Assembly: GCA_003175865.1 (NCBI GenBank)
Contig: PSRF01000346.1
Span: 1 to 7,626 of the forward strand
Origin: Blastocatellia bacterium
Lineage (GTDB): Bacteria; Acidobacteriota; Blastocatellia; Pyrinomonadales; Pyrinomonadaceae
Direction: 5' to 3'
Length of the DNA: 7,626 nucleotides
Position 1 is the stretch's first letter. Each line of letters starts with the position of its first letter. Under the pieces are notes generated by a model. It made no database searches and was not told where the DNA came from. It worked only from the letters and a program-made list of their open reading frames with translations. Of this stretch, positions 1 through 7,065 are shown piece by piece. The position numbers and the translations under genes were made by a program.

Positions 1-2438
1 TCGGCGACTAACCATGCACGAGGCTGCGCACGAGTGTTCTGCAGAACTTCAACCGACTCTTGGGAATAGATCGTTTGCCAGAACTCTGAACGATTGAATT
101 TGATAATCGGACAAGAGTAACCGGCTGTCGAATCGTAAAGCGTGAGGTGCCAGAGAGCCAGCGATGCTCCTTGAGAGATATTTTCAATCTCCACCTGCGC
201 GATTGACTGCTGATCTGCCAAAGCTACGCGAGTGTAGTAGCGATTGGCAGCAAACGAGTTTGCCTCGTCGCCTGGTCGACTCTCGTAAACAGCAGCGTTC
301 TGATGCTGAATGACGGTCTTTACATCCGGCCGATCGTGGGCCCATTCGGCAGTATCAATGCCAGCCCGAAGTGAGTACTGTTCAACTTTACTGTCGTTCA
401 TCGTGACATAAACGCGAGCTACAGGAGTTCCTTGAGCGATCCCAACTGAGTTGGCAAGTGAACTTACAATGGCCAATCCATTTACGGCATGACCTGAACC
501 AGTCAGCTTCACGCTTTGTCCTGGTCCAACGACCACGCCAAGATCTTTCGACGAGATTCCTACTCGATCTCTGTAGATCAACTGATCTAGAAATGGTCTC
601 AGATTGACAAATGACACGACATGCGTGGTGTTGAGAAGATCAAGTACATGAGATCGAGCACTAAAAATGTCGTCATTATCCGGAAAGCCAGGGAGCGGCG
701 TAACGGAGTCTGGTCCAATATTTCCAAGCGCACGGCTAAAACGTTCAAGAATTAACGGCTCCATGCCTGCTATGTTGTGGAGGCCATGGAGTGCGTGAAG
801 GTTTGGGGACTCAAGCCGTGGTTGAGCTCCGAATTCCTCGGCGAATAATTCAGTGCGTGTGTAAACACGATTCTGAACCGCGGGAAACTGTTGGAGCAGT
901 CGAGTTGTTGGCGACACCATCTGTAAACGTGCGGAGTGCAAACTTAGCCGCCCGCCCCACCAGCACCAGATCGATACTGCTGGCTCGACGAAACAAGCAA
1001 TCAAGATCGCAGTACCGAGCAGTGCGCTTTGAGCCCGTGACGAAGGCAGTTTAATGAAACACCACACTACCAAGAAGACAATTACAATCGTGAATCCGAG
1101 TTTCCAGAGCCAGTAAGCGCCCTCATGAAGATTTGTGAAGATTGTCGGATGAGGCTGCGCTGGCGCGCTTGCGAGGCGCCACCAAAAGAAACCGATCCCG
1201 ATGGCGAGCACTGCCAAAGCGACCGCAGCTAAGATGTTCCGTGTCTGTAGCTTCTTTGACCCTCTAACCAGGCTTCTGGTCCGATCCCAGCCATATGCGG
1301 CCAAAATGCTAACGGCGAGTGTCCATTCAAAAGTGTGACGTGATGGAACGCGAAACTGTTTCAGTACTGGTATCAGGTATGCCACTCGGCTAAGCGGAGT
1401 GTTCGAACCAAGCAAAAGCACGAACGAAACCAGCGCGGTGATGATCCAGAACAAGCTACGTGAATCCGAACGGTCGCGACGCGAATACAAGACAAGACAC
1501 GCGACAGCGAACAGCAAAGCAATAGGTGCCAAAAACGTACTAGTATCAACGTAGTGATAAAGCGGAGCGCCTATCGATAGGAGCGCTTCTTTAAAAGAGA
1601 AGGATCCCTCACTGAATCTTTGGTAAGTAATTTCGCTGCGAATGCTGCGATGGGCCACGCGCAGCGACTCAAATAATTGGAAAGCCGCAATGCCGGCGGC
1701 CAGGACCATGGAGGCCAAGGCAACAATCAATGGACGCCAACGTCGCCATGACAGCATCGCATCTTCGTTCAATCGGGTCGCGGGACAAATTGACAGATAA
1801 AATCCGTAGGCGGCAATTAGTACGCCTGCGTAAACGTAACTCTGAGGATGCCCGGCAAGAACGGCTAAAGCGTACGCAAGGGTGGCCCTCGGCAGGCAGT
1901 GTGCGATCGATCGTCTTTGTACGCGATCAATGAAGAGCAGGACGAGTGGCGTCCACAACAGGCTATTAGTGAGAATCCCGCTGTTTGAGATGAACCCGCA
2001 CATCATTCCACCAAATCCGAAGGCTAAGCCAGCGAGGAGTGCGGCAAGCCTGCTCCGACCAATTTCGCGCACGTATGCGTACGTGAAAATGGGTGAGAGC
2101 AAATACGGTGCGAGAACGTAGACCTGTTCAGCCCACAAGCCCGGCAGAAAGAGGTAACCCCATGTGAATGGGTACCCGATCGCAACCTGCGACATCGACA
2201 GTAACGGATAGCCAGCCAGGACGTACGGCGTCCACTGAGGTAATTCACCTGAGCGGATCATGTTCCACGCAACCGTCCGCAAGGGATGCGAATGAAAGTA
2301 AGCATCACCCGTGATGATGAATCTGTCGCCAAACAAAACCTGGGGAAAGAAGGCGACGAAAAAGAAAACGATGGAAGCGAGTGCAAAGACGTCACCACGT
2401 CGATGTGGCCACCAGTGTTTCCAACGGGATTTGAGCAT
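1..2438 (-). CDS. YfhO-like GT-C family membrane protein A (3' end beyond window)
   Basis: This frame is open from the ATG at 2438 to the left edge: 812 codons with no stop, so the C-terminus is missing. An in-frame TAA at 2445-2447 lies three codons upstream, so the ATG is the natural start, although no Shine-Dalgarno sequence is close to it. Residues 16-486 hold about 13 hydrophobic segments. The first outer loop carries the Gly-Asp motif (GDAYF, Asp45), and an FRVPSRHTFEW loop lies at 362-372. Residues 490 onward are soluble and include LLNTTH (601-606) and PRAWLV (806-811). All these match protein B at the same places, which supports the YfhO family (PF09586), polytopic membrane proteins linked to glycosylation of surface polymers. 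Between LLNTTH and PRAWLV this copy has about 155 more residues than B. By comparison with B and C, about 150 residues should follow past the edge, including a final helix. The sugar and acceptor are unknown. Coding is near certain, the family is likely and the exact role is open. Confidence 0.9.
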   Translation of the reverse strand, partial: MLKSRWKHWWPHRRGDVFALASIVFFFVAFFPQVLFGDRFIITGDAYFHSHPLRTVAWNMIRSGELPQWTPYVLAGYPLLSMSQVAIGYPFTWGYLFLPGLWAEQVYVLAPYLLSPIFTYAYVREIGRSRLAALLAGLAFGFGGMMCGFISNSGILTNSLLWTPLVLLFIDRVQRRSIAHCLPRATLAYALAVLAGHPQSYVYAGVLIAAYGFYLSICPATRLNEDAMLSWRRWRPLIVALASMVLAAGIAAFQLFESLRVAHRSIRSEITYQRFSEGSFSFKEALLSIGAPLYHYVDTSTFLAPIALLFAVACLVLYSRRDRSDSRSLFWIITALVSFVLLLGSNTPLSRVAYLIPVLKQFRVPSRHTFEWTLAVSILAAYGWDRTRSLVRGSKKLQTRNILAAVALAVLAIGIGFFWWRLASAPAQPHPTIFTNLHEGAYWLWKLGFTIVIVFLVVWCFIKLPSSRAQSALLGTAILIACFVEPAVSIWCWWGGRLSLHSARLQMVSPTTRLLQQFPAVQNRVYTRTELFAEEFGAQPRLESPNLHALHGLHNIAGMEPLILERFSRALGNIGPDSVTPLPGFPDNDDIFSARSHVLDLLNTTHVVSFVNLRPFLDQLIYRDRVGISSKDLGVVVGPGQSVKLTGSGHAVNGLAIVSSLANSVGIAQGTPVARVYVTMNDSKVEQYSLRAGIDTAEWAHDRPDVKTVIQHQNAAVYESRPGDEANSFAANRYYTRVALADQQSIAQVEIENISQGASLALWHLTLYDSTAGYSCPIIKFNRSEFWQTIYSQESVEVLQNTRAQPRAWLVA
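84..608 (-). other. Inserted beta-rich domain within YfhO-like protein A
   Basis: These bases encode residues 611-785 of protein A. They lie between the LLNTTHVVSF block and the FWQTIY...PRAWLV block. In protein B the same two blocks are only about 19 residues apart (604 to 624), so A carries roughly 155 extra residues. The segment lacks membrane helices and alternates short hydrophobic strands with turns: GLAIVSSLANSVGIAQGTPV, then VARVYVTMND, then RAGIDTAEWAHDRPDV, then AQVEIENIS and LALWHLTLYD. That pattern fits a beta-sandwich, perhaps of the carbohydrate-binding type. I infer the fold from the strand pattern only. I have seen similar TAEW-DRPDV blocks in other bacterial YfhO-like proteins, so this is probably a recurrent module rather than random sequence. 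Confidence 0.6.
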
Positions 2439-2577
2439 CAGTGCTTAAGTATTAGGGTTGATAGGACCTTTCGTTTGAGATTTCGTAGATGGCGAAATGC
2501 CGGGCTCGAAAAACACTATTTGATGTGAGCTCGGACCTTGGCTTAAAACTTAGTGAGAATGACGAAGTGGTGTTGCA
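2439..2577. other. Intergenic gap between the 654-residue protein and protein A
   Basis: This is a 139-base gap between the TAG of the upstream gene and the ATG of protein A, the longest fully contained gap in the window. I find no GC-rich hairpin followed by a T tract on the minus strand, so no intrinsic terminator is supported. No convincing -35/-10 pair is visible. TAATAC (minus strand, 2454-2449) is too close to the ATG and has no matching -35. The only structured element is the small dyad at 2480-2498. The gap is long enough for a separate promoter, but the sequence does not prove one. Confidence 0.5.
2480..2498. promoter_or_regulatory. Small inverted repeat, possible operator or leader hairpin
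   Basis: ATTTCG and CGAAAT form a perfect 6-base inverted repeat separated by 7 bases. It is centred about 50 bases upstream of the ATG of protein A. It could be a repressor half-site pair or a weak hairpin in the leader RNA. A dyad this short can occur by chance in a gap of this size, so this is a candidate only. Confidence 0.2.
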
Positions 2578-4542
2578 CTATTGGTTTCCCTCAGTTTTCG
2601 TCACTAGATATAAGTCAACATTCGAGTCATACGTGCCGACGAGCCTCAGTCTTCCGGCCGCGGCGTTAGTACTCAAGAAATCTGAAAAATCTTTCTTGCG
2701 TTCCGGATTGATGAACCCCCAGCGAACCACCACATATGAAGTTGGAACCTCCTCGAGCAGATCCATGAGTTCCGGTTTCACTGGTGGTTCGTAAACGAGT
2801 TGATCAATCCTCGTCGAGATAGGCGAATAGAAACTGGATGCACCGTTTATCAGTGGCTTTTCATGATCTGCGGCACGTAACATCGCGAGATGCAGAGGGA
2901 ATCCATCAAATGAGCCGCCCGGCAATTCGACGACACCACCACGAAGATTCAATGTTTTGAGTCTCTGAGAAACGCCATCAATGTCGACCGCACCATGTTC
3001 GAGGGCGAGTGGGCTTGCATGTAATTCGAATAGAAGACCGGCAACGATCACCGCGTAGATCATCCAGCACGTAACCTTTGGTTGATACCGATGGATTGCA
3101 TGTGACAGGTGAGTGCCACCGACACCAGCCAGTACGGCAAGCCCGACGTAGCACACCATCGCCGAGCGAGCCGGGATGCGCAAACTGCGCATTGGTGAAA
3201 ACAACTCGTACATCACTCGATTACCGAAGAAACTTATTCCAAGTGAACTCAAGAAACCAATAAATGTCCAGATGATTCCAATCCAGAAACCCTCGCAACG
3301 TCTCATCGAGCGAATAGAGTCGATCAGATTTCGATTGCTTGAGCGCGAGAAAATCTGAGGATAGGAGATGGACCAACGCGCTACAATCAACAAGAGCAAC
3401 ACAACGAGAGCGCGATCATCTGTTGGACCAGCAAGAAAGTGTATTCCTGAAGATCGATAACCGACGCTGAGAAGTGCAATGACACCGGCGAGAACCGTGA
3501 GTGCGTCAAGCACAAAAAGCAGACGGCCTCCTCTTGCCTGCTCTTCTTTCGAGGAATCAGTGCTTTTTATTGAATTATTCACCCAGAGCAATGCGGGTAA
3601 TGACAGAAGTAGTGGAAGAAGACCCGGGAAGAGTCGGTCTGTGGTTCCTGGTAGTGACGCTCCGAAGCTTTGCCAAATCTTCGTTCTCGGATAGCAGGAA
3701 AACCAATCCGACCATCCCGCTGAATACCTCGCTAGTTCAGTGACAGGCCAACTAAAGTGGTATAGCTGGGTGACTTTGTAATATGGCCACAGGAACGGAA
3801 CGAGAAGTAACGCGGCAACGAAGAGAATTGGTACGACTCTGAACAATTGACGATTGTTTGCCTCACGCCAGTGACGAACAACCAGGAGCAGAACGGACAA
3901 CGTGAGTGGCAGCAAAGTCAGCAGCAACCACGTAATACACGTTAATCCATTCATTAGAAAAGCGACGCCCACCCATGTAGCTCGTTTCCAGCTTCGCACA
4001 TGAATGAACATTGCGAGGGCTTCAACCAGTAATGGAATCCAACCGGCAAAGAGATAGTGAAGATGGGATAGTAGTTGGAAGCGATAGGGAATAAAGGCAA
4101 AGACCACGCCGGCTATCCAGGCAGCGCCGCTGGAGTTTGTGAGTGTCCGCGTCAGGCGAAAGGATCCATAACCACAAAATGCAAAACCCGTAAACGTCGC
4201 AATGCTATGGACTGTTAATGGACGAAGACCAATCGCGAACAGTGGAAAGAACAGGACCGCAATACCATAATCGTGTTCGCTGAATGCAAGTGTGTAACGC
4301 AGCGGGTAAAAGATATTCGCTTGAAAGAGATTCAACGGGTCGTGAAACGTTTGATGATAGTCCCACCAGAGTGTCCAGCTGATCATGTATGGGTCACCCG
4401 TATCTGAAACCGCATTTCGCAGATTCACGACCCACGGCCAAGTCATCAACGCAGTGAGGAATAGGAAAGCAATGAAAATTGATACCTCGCGTGTCCAGGC
4501 AGGCAGTTGTGCCACACGAAGTTTCAACGACGTCAGATGCAT
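2578..4542 (-). CDS. Polytopic GT-C-like membrane protein, probable glycosyltransferase, 654 residues
   Basis: I do not recognise a named gene. The protein has about 13-14 hydrophobic segments across residues 19-510, then a soluble tail at 511-654 with no final membrane helix. The first outer loop has an Asp-rich motif, SDTGDPY with Asp47 and Asp50, followed by FYP (78-80) and FSEHDYG (87-93). Acidic residues in this loop are typical of GT-C glycosyltransferases, which use lipid-linked sugars at the outer face of the inner membrane. A loop at 451-459 (MRSLRIPAR) resembles the FRVPSR loop of its YfhO-like neighbours. The tail holds GGVVELPGG (535-543) and KPLINGASSFYSP (562-574), a pattern I associate with large bacterial membrane glycosyltransferases. 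The ATG lies 5 bases after the stop of protein B, with no close Shine-Dalgarno site, which suggests translational coupling in one operon. Family membership beyond GT-C-like is unproven, and so is the donor or acceptor. Confidence 0.88.
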   Translation of the reverse strand: MHLTSLKLRVAQLPAWTREVSIFIAFLFLTALMTWPWVVNLRNAVSDTGDPYMISWTLWWDYHQTFHDPLNLFQANIFYPLRYTLAFSEHDYGIAVLFFPLFAIGLRPLTVHSIATFTGFAFCGYGSFRLTRTLTNSSGAAWIAGVVFAFIPYRFQLLSHLHYLFAGWIPLLVEALAMFIHVRSWKRATWVGVAFLMNGLTCITWLLLTLLPLTLSVLLLVVRHWREANNRQLFRVVPILFVAALLLVPFLWPYYKVTQLYHFSWPVTELARYSAGWSDWFSCYPRTKIWQSFGASLPGTTDRLFPGLLPLLLSLPALLWVNNSIKSTDSSKEEQARGGRLLFVLDALTVLAGVIALLSVGYRSSGIHFLAGPTDDRALVVLLLLIVARWSISYPQIFSRSSNRNLIDSIRSMRRCEGFWIGIIWTFIGFLSSLGISFFGNRVMYELFSPMRSLRIPARSAMVCYVGLAVLAGVGGTHLSHAIHRYQPKVTCWMIYAVIVAGLLFELHASPLALEHGAVDIDGVSQRLKTLNLRGGVVELPGGSFDGFPLHLAMLRAADHEKPLINGASSFYSPISTRIDQLVYEPPVKPELMDLLEEVPTSYVVVRWGFINPERKKDFSDFLSTNAAAGRLRLVGTYDSNVDLYLVTKTEGNQ

Positions 4543-4547
4543 GCGGG

Positions 4548-6950
4548 TCAGTGCAGTCGCCTTCGTCGATGTATGATGAGTAATGCGCTAAGCAGAATTA
4601 GAGCGCTGATTGAAATGAGTGCTCCGTTGCGAAATGCCGGGGCAGTATAGCGCATCTCGATCTTGTGCTCCCCGGGTGTCACGAACACCCCGCGCAGCAA
4701 GTAATCGGCGACTTGAATGTTGGCTGAATTCCCGTCCATCGACGCTACCCAACCTGGAAAAAACATTTCGCTGACAACAAGTACCGCGGCAGAGCTGCAC
4801 TTCGTTTCAATGATAACCAACGTGGGTTGATAAGCGGCGACTCGAGCGACGCAGTCTGTCGGTAGTGCACCAGCCGGCAGCGAAGGAATTTCGCTTTGAT
4901 TGGTTTCGAGTAGCACTGTTCGCGCCGGATCAAAATCGACGCCTTTACTTTCACCGCGGATCAAACTCAACGCAACCTCGCCTCGCACCGATTTGGCTTC
5001 ACCAACCAACCACACGCGCGGCAATGCGCGACTGTTGCGCATGACCACTGCCTGATTTAACTCGAAGACAGGTTGCCAGTATTCAGAGTGTGGGGTCGGT
5101 GGTCCACTAGAACCGCCGAGCGAGGTGGCTAGTCCACGATACGAGACCGTGTGTTTGGTGTTAAGCAGATCGAGTACGTGAGATTGTGAAGTGAACAGCG
5201 ACGCGTCAGGGGTTCCTCTGTCGACCGTATGCACCCCATCGAGATATGCGCCGCCCAACGCCTGACTGTATCGCTCGAGTATTAATGGTTCATAACCGGC
5301 TACGTCTTGAAGTCCCCACATAGCGGAAAGATTTGGAGCATCGAACCGCGGCGGAGCTCCTTCCTGCTCGCTCATTAAGTCAACACGGGTATAGATGCGA
5401 TTTTCGTTTGCATGAAACTGTTGAAGGTAACGCGTCATTTCCGTGGGTTGTTGTGCAGCGCTAACGGGTCGCCCGAAATTTTCCCACCAGCGTTTCAGTA
5501 ATAGCGACGGTTCAACAAAACAGGTAATCAATATCGCCAGGATCAACAAACTCTCGCGCCACCGCTGGTTGATAATCAGACTTGCGCGCCACATGGTCAG
5601 CGCAAGCACTATCGACATTCCGAGTTTCCACAAGTTGTAGATTGTCTGTGGGTCAGCCCCGTCGCGCATCTGTGGTTGAAATGTTTGTGCTCTTGTCCAC
5701 CAGGTGTGACCAATCAGTAATGCAACAACGATCAAAAGCGTAGCCGACCAGATTGTGATCAAGTTTGAGCGTGGCTTGGAGTTTCGGAGATGCAGTGCCA
5801 GTGGGCCGAGTGCATCCCAACCGTATGCCGCAAGCACGGCGGCGGCAAACGTCCACTCCGTTGTGTGACGCGACGGAACGCGAAAGAGATTGATGATAGG
5901 TAGCTTGTAAAGAGCCCAAGAGATGGGTGTGAACTGGCCCATCATTAATACGATCGCGACGACAGCGACCAAGAACCAAAAAAACACACGCGGGTCTCGT
6001 TGTTGTGTTCGTCGAACGACATGAGTCGCAACTGCAATGCAAGCAAGCGCAGCCGCCAGCGGAACAACCGACGCATGCGTGTCAATGACGTGAAACAGCG
6101 GGGTTGTGAACGAACGCCACAATTCAGCAGGCTCAAACGATCCTTGAGTGAATAATTGATATGTAAGCGTGTGCCTCACACTTCGTCGTACTACCCGCGC
6201 TGTTTCAAGGATCTGAAATGCGGCGACTCCGAAACTAAACACCCCGGCACCTGCAGTTATGATTACAGGTCGCCATCGCGAGACCTTCTCAGTGGTTAGA
6301 TCAGGCGCTACAGCAAGCGCGAGCCATAAGCTGTACCCGGCAGCCACTAGTCCCACAATGATGAACGCCTGGGCGAAGCCACTCAGAACAGAAAGTGAAT
6401 AGACGAACGTGGCTGCAATCACGCAGGGAATCAGAGGCGATCTGCGGGATCTTTCGATTACTAACAAGAAAAGAGGGAGCCACATGAAAGTATTCGGAAT
6501 CAAACCATTGTTTGACAGTGGACTCGCCATCATCCCGCCGTATCCAAAGGTCAATGCGCTGAACAGTGACGCGAGAGCCGAACGATTGACTTGTCGCAAA
6601 TACGCGTAAGTAAAGACTGGTGCCAGCAGGAAAGGAGCAAGCACGTAGATCTTTTCTGCCAGGTATGGCGGCAGAACCAGATAAAACCACGTAATCGGGT
6701 AACCTAATCCAAGCTGGGCCATTGAAAGCAGCGGATAACCCGAAAGAATTCCGGGAGTCCACAGCGGCAAATGTCCCGACCGGATCATTTTCCACGCCAT
6801 AGCTCTTAAAGGATAAGTGTAAAAGAGTGAGTCACCGGCCATGCGGTAGCCATTGCCGAAAATTGAGTTCGCGAAAAAAGTGATGAAGAAGATCAGTATT
6901 GACAGGAGCGCGGACAAATCATCGCGCCGTAGTTTGTAACCAATCGTCAT
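4548..6950 (-). CDS. YfhO-like GT-C family membrane protein B, complete, 800 residues
   Basis: This is the only complete YfhO-like copy here. About 13 hydrophobic segments span residues 12-480, a soluble domain covers about 485-773, and a last helix lies at 774-793. It ends in a basic tail (HRRRR), so by the positive-inside rule the soluble domain should face the periplasm. Key motifs are GDSLFY in the first loop (Asp40), GYPLLSMAQ (71-79), FRVPSRHTTEW (356-366), LLNTKH (595-600), PRVWLVG (644-650), FFPGW (730-734), DG (739-740) and YLLRGV (750-755). YfhO proteins (PF09586) act with polyprenyl-phosphate sugars; Listeria GtlB and Bacillus YfhO are needed for lipoteichoic acid glycosylation. 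A role in transferring sugar to a surface polymer is inferred. An in-frame TAG directly precedes the ATG (6951-6953), so the start cannot lie upstream. GGAG lies 12 bases before it, inside a predicted hairpin. The gene is closely followed by the 654-residue protein gene. Confidence 0.93.
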   Translation of the reverse strand: MTIGYKLRRDDLSALLSILIFFITFFANSIFGNGYRMAGDSLFYTYPLRAMAWKMIRSGHLPLWTPGILSGYPLLSMAQLGLGYPITWFYLVLPPYLAEKIYVLAPFLLAPVFTYAYLRQVNRSALASLFSALTFGYGGMMASPLSNNGLIPNTFMWLPLFLLVIERSRRSPLIPCVIAATFVYSLSVLSGFAQAFIIVGLVAAGYSLWLALAVAPDLTTEKVSRWRPVIITAGAGVFSFGVAAFQILETARVVRRSVRHTLTYQLFTQGSFEPAELWRSFTTPLFHVIDTHASVVPLAAALACIAVATHVVRRTQQRDPRVFFWFLVAVVAIVLMMGQFTPISWALYKLPIINLFRVPSRHTTEWTFAAAVLAAYGWDALGPLALHLRNSKPRSNLITIWSATLLIVVALLIGHTWWTRAQTFQPQMRDGADPQTIYNLWKLGMSIVLALTMWRASLIINQRWRESLLILAILITCFVEPSLLLKRWWENFGRPVSAAQQPTEMTRYLQQFHANENRIYTRVDLMSEQEGAPPRFDAPNLSAMWGLQDVAGYEPLILERYSQALGGAYLDGVHTVDRGTPDASLFTSQSHVLDLLNTKHTVSYRGLATSLGGSSGPPTPHSEYWQPVFELNQAVVMRNSRALPRVWLVGEAKSVRGEVALSLIRGESKGVDFDPARTVLLETNQSEIPSLPAGALPTDCVARVAAYQPTLVIIETKCSSAAVLVVSEMFFPGWVASMDGNSANIQVADYLLRGVFVTPGEHKIEMRYTAPAFRNGALISISALILLSALLIIHRRRRLH

Positions 6951-6991
6951 CTAGCGGAAGTTCTCCGGTCGAAAATTGGGCGACGGAGCAT
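6947..6991 (-). CDS. Possible 14-residue leader ORF overlapping the start of protein B
   Basis: An ATG at 6991 opens a 14-codon frame, MLRRPIFDRRTSAR. Its TGA overlaps the ATG of protein B in an ATGA arrangement. An in-frame TGA lies ten codons upstream of this ATG, so the frame is not the tail of a longer ORF. No good Shine-Dalgarno sequence precedes it (the bases just upstream are AACGAAA). The frame runs through the hairpin that hides the GGAG of protein B, so translating it would open that hairpin. The peptide matches nothing I know, and a frame this short can arise by chance. Confidence 0.25.
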   Translation of the reverse strand: MLRRPIFDRRTSAR

Positions 6992-7065
6992 TTTCGTTCT
7001 GACTCTGTGAGCAAGTTCTCAGGTTTGTTGCTGCGCCTGCTGCGGACTCCCGGTCGCCCGCCTAC
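6951..7065. other. Intergenic gap between protein C and protein B
   Basis: This 115-base gap separates the TGA of protein C from the ATG of protein B. It contains no intrinsic terminator: the one clear hairpin (6963-6988) is not followed by a T tract. I see no convincing promoter hexamers. The part nearest protein C is GC-rich and the middle is mixed. Read-through from gene C into gene B is plausible, with control acting at translation start. Confidence 0.5.
6963..6988 (-). promoter_or_regulatory. Hairpin pairing the Shine-Dalgarno-like GGAG before protein B
   Basis: On the minus strand, CTCCGTCG (6988-6981) can pair with CGACCGGAG (6971-6963). This gives 8 base pairs with one bulged C and a 9-base loop. 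The 3' arm ends in GGAG, the only Shine-Dalgarno-like sequence near the ATG of protein B, 12 bases before it, and it pairs with the CTCC of the 5' arm. If the hairpin forms, ribosome entry would be reduced. There is no T run after it, so it is not a terminator. The pairing is read directly; the regulatory role is inferred. Confidence 0.35.

Noticed and set aside
791..1054. Plus-strand open frame of 87 codons
   Set aside because: It is antisense to the continuous open frame of protein A and shows no start signal or recognisable product.
1..2438. Possible frameshift or pseudogene in protein A because of its extra length
   Set aside because: I read all 812 codons from the ATG to the edge in one frame with no stop, and motifs before and after the insertion are in the same frame as in B, so the extra length is a real in-frame insertion.
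2449..2454. TAATAC on the minus strand as a possible -10 box for protein A
   Set aside because: It would place the transcription start within a few bases of the ATG, and no -35-like hexamer is found at the right spacing.
2464..2539. Direct repeat GGACCTT at 2464-2470 and 2533-2539 in the gap before protein A
   Set aside because: A seven-base repeat with no matching flanks is expected by chance, and no known site has this form.
2489..2794. Plus-strand open frame of 101 codons spanning the end of the 654-residue gene and the gap
   Set aside because: It lies mostly antisense to a well-supported coding frame, has no recognisable motifs and no ribosome-binding site; it is a shadow of the minus-strand gene.
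5653..6042. Minus-strand open frame of 129 codons inside gene B
   Set aside because: It is rich in Cys, Arg and Thr, with no hydrophobic or domain pattern, and is fully contained in the B coding sequence in another frame.
6301..6795. Minus-strand open frame of 164 codons in another frame inside gene B
   Set aside because: The overlapping frame of B has a clear membrane topology and family motifs here. The alternative is Ser/Arg/Cys-rich with no domain, so it is an overlapping-frame artefact.
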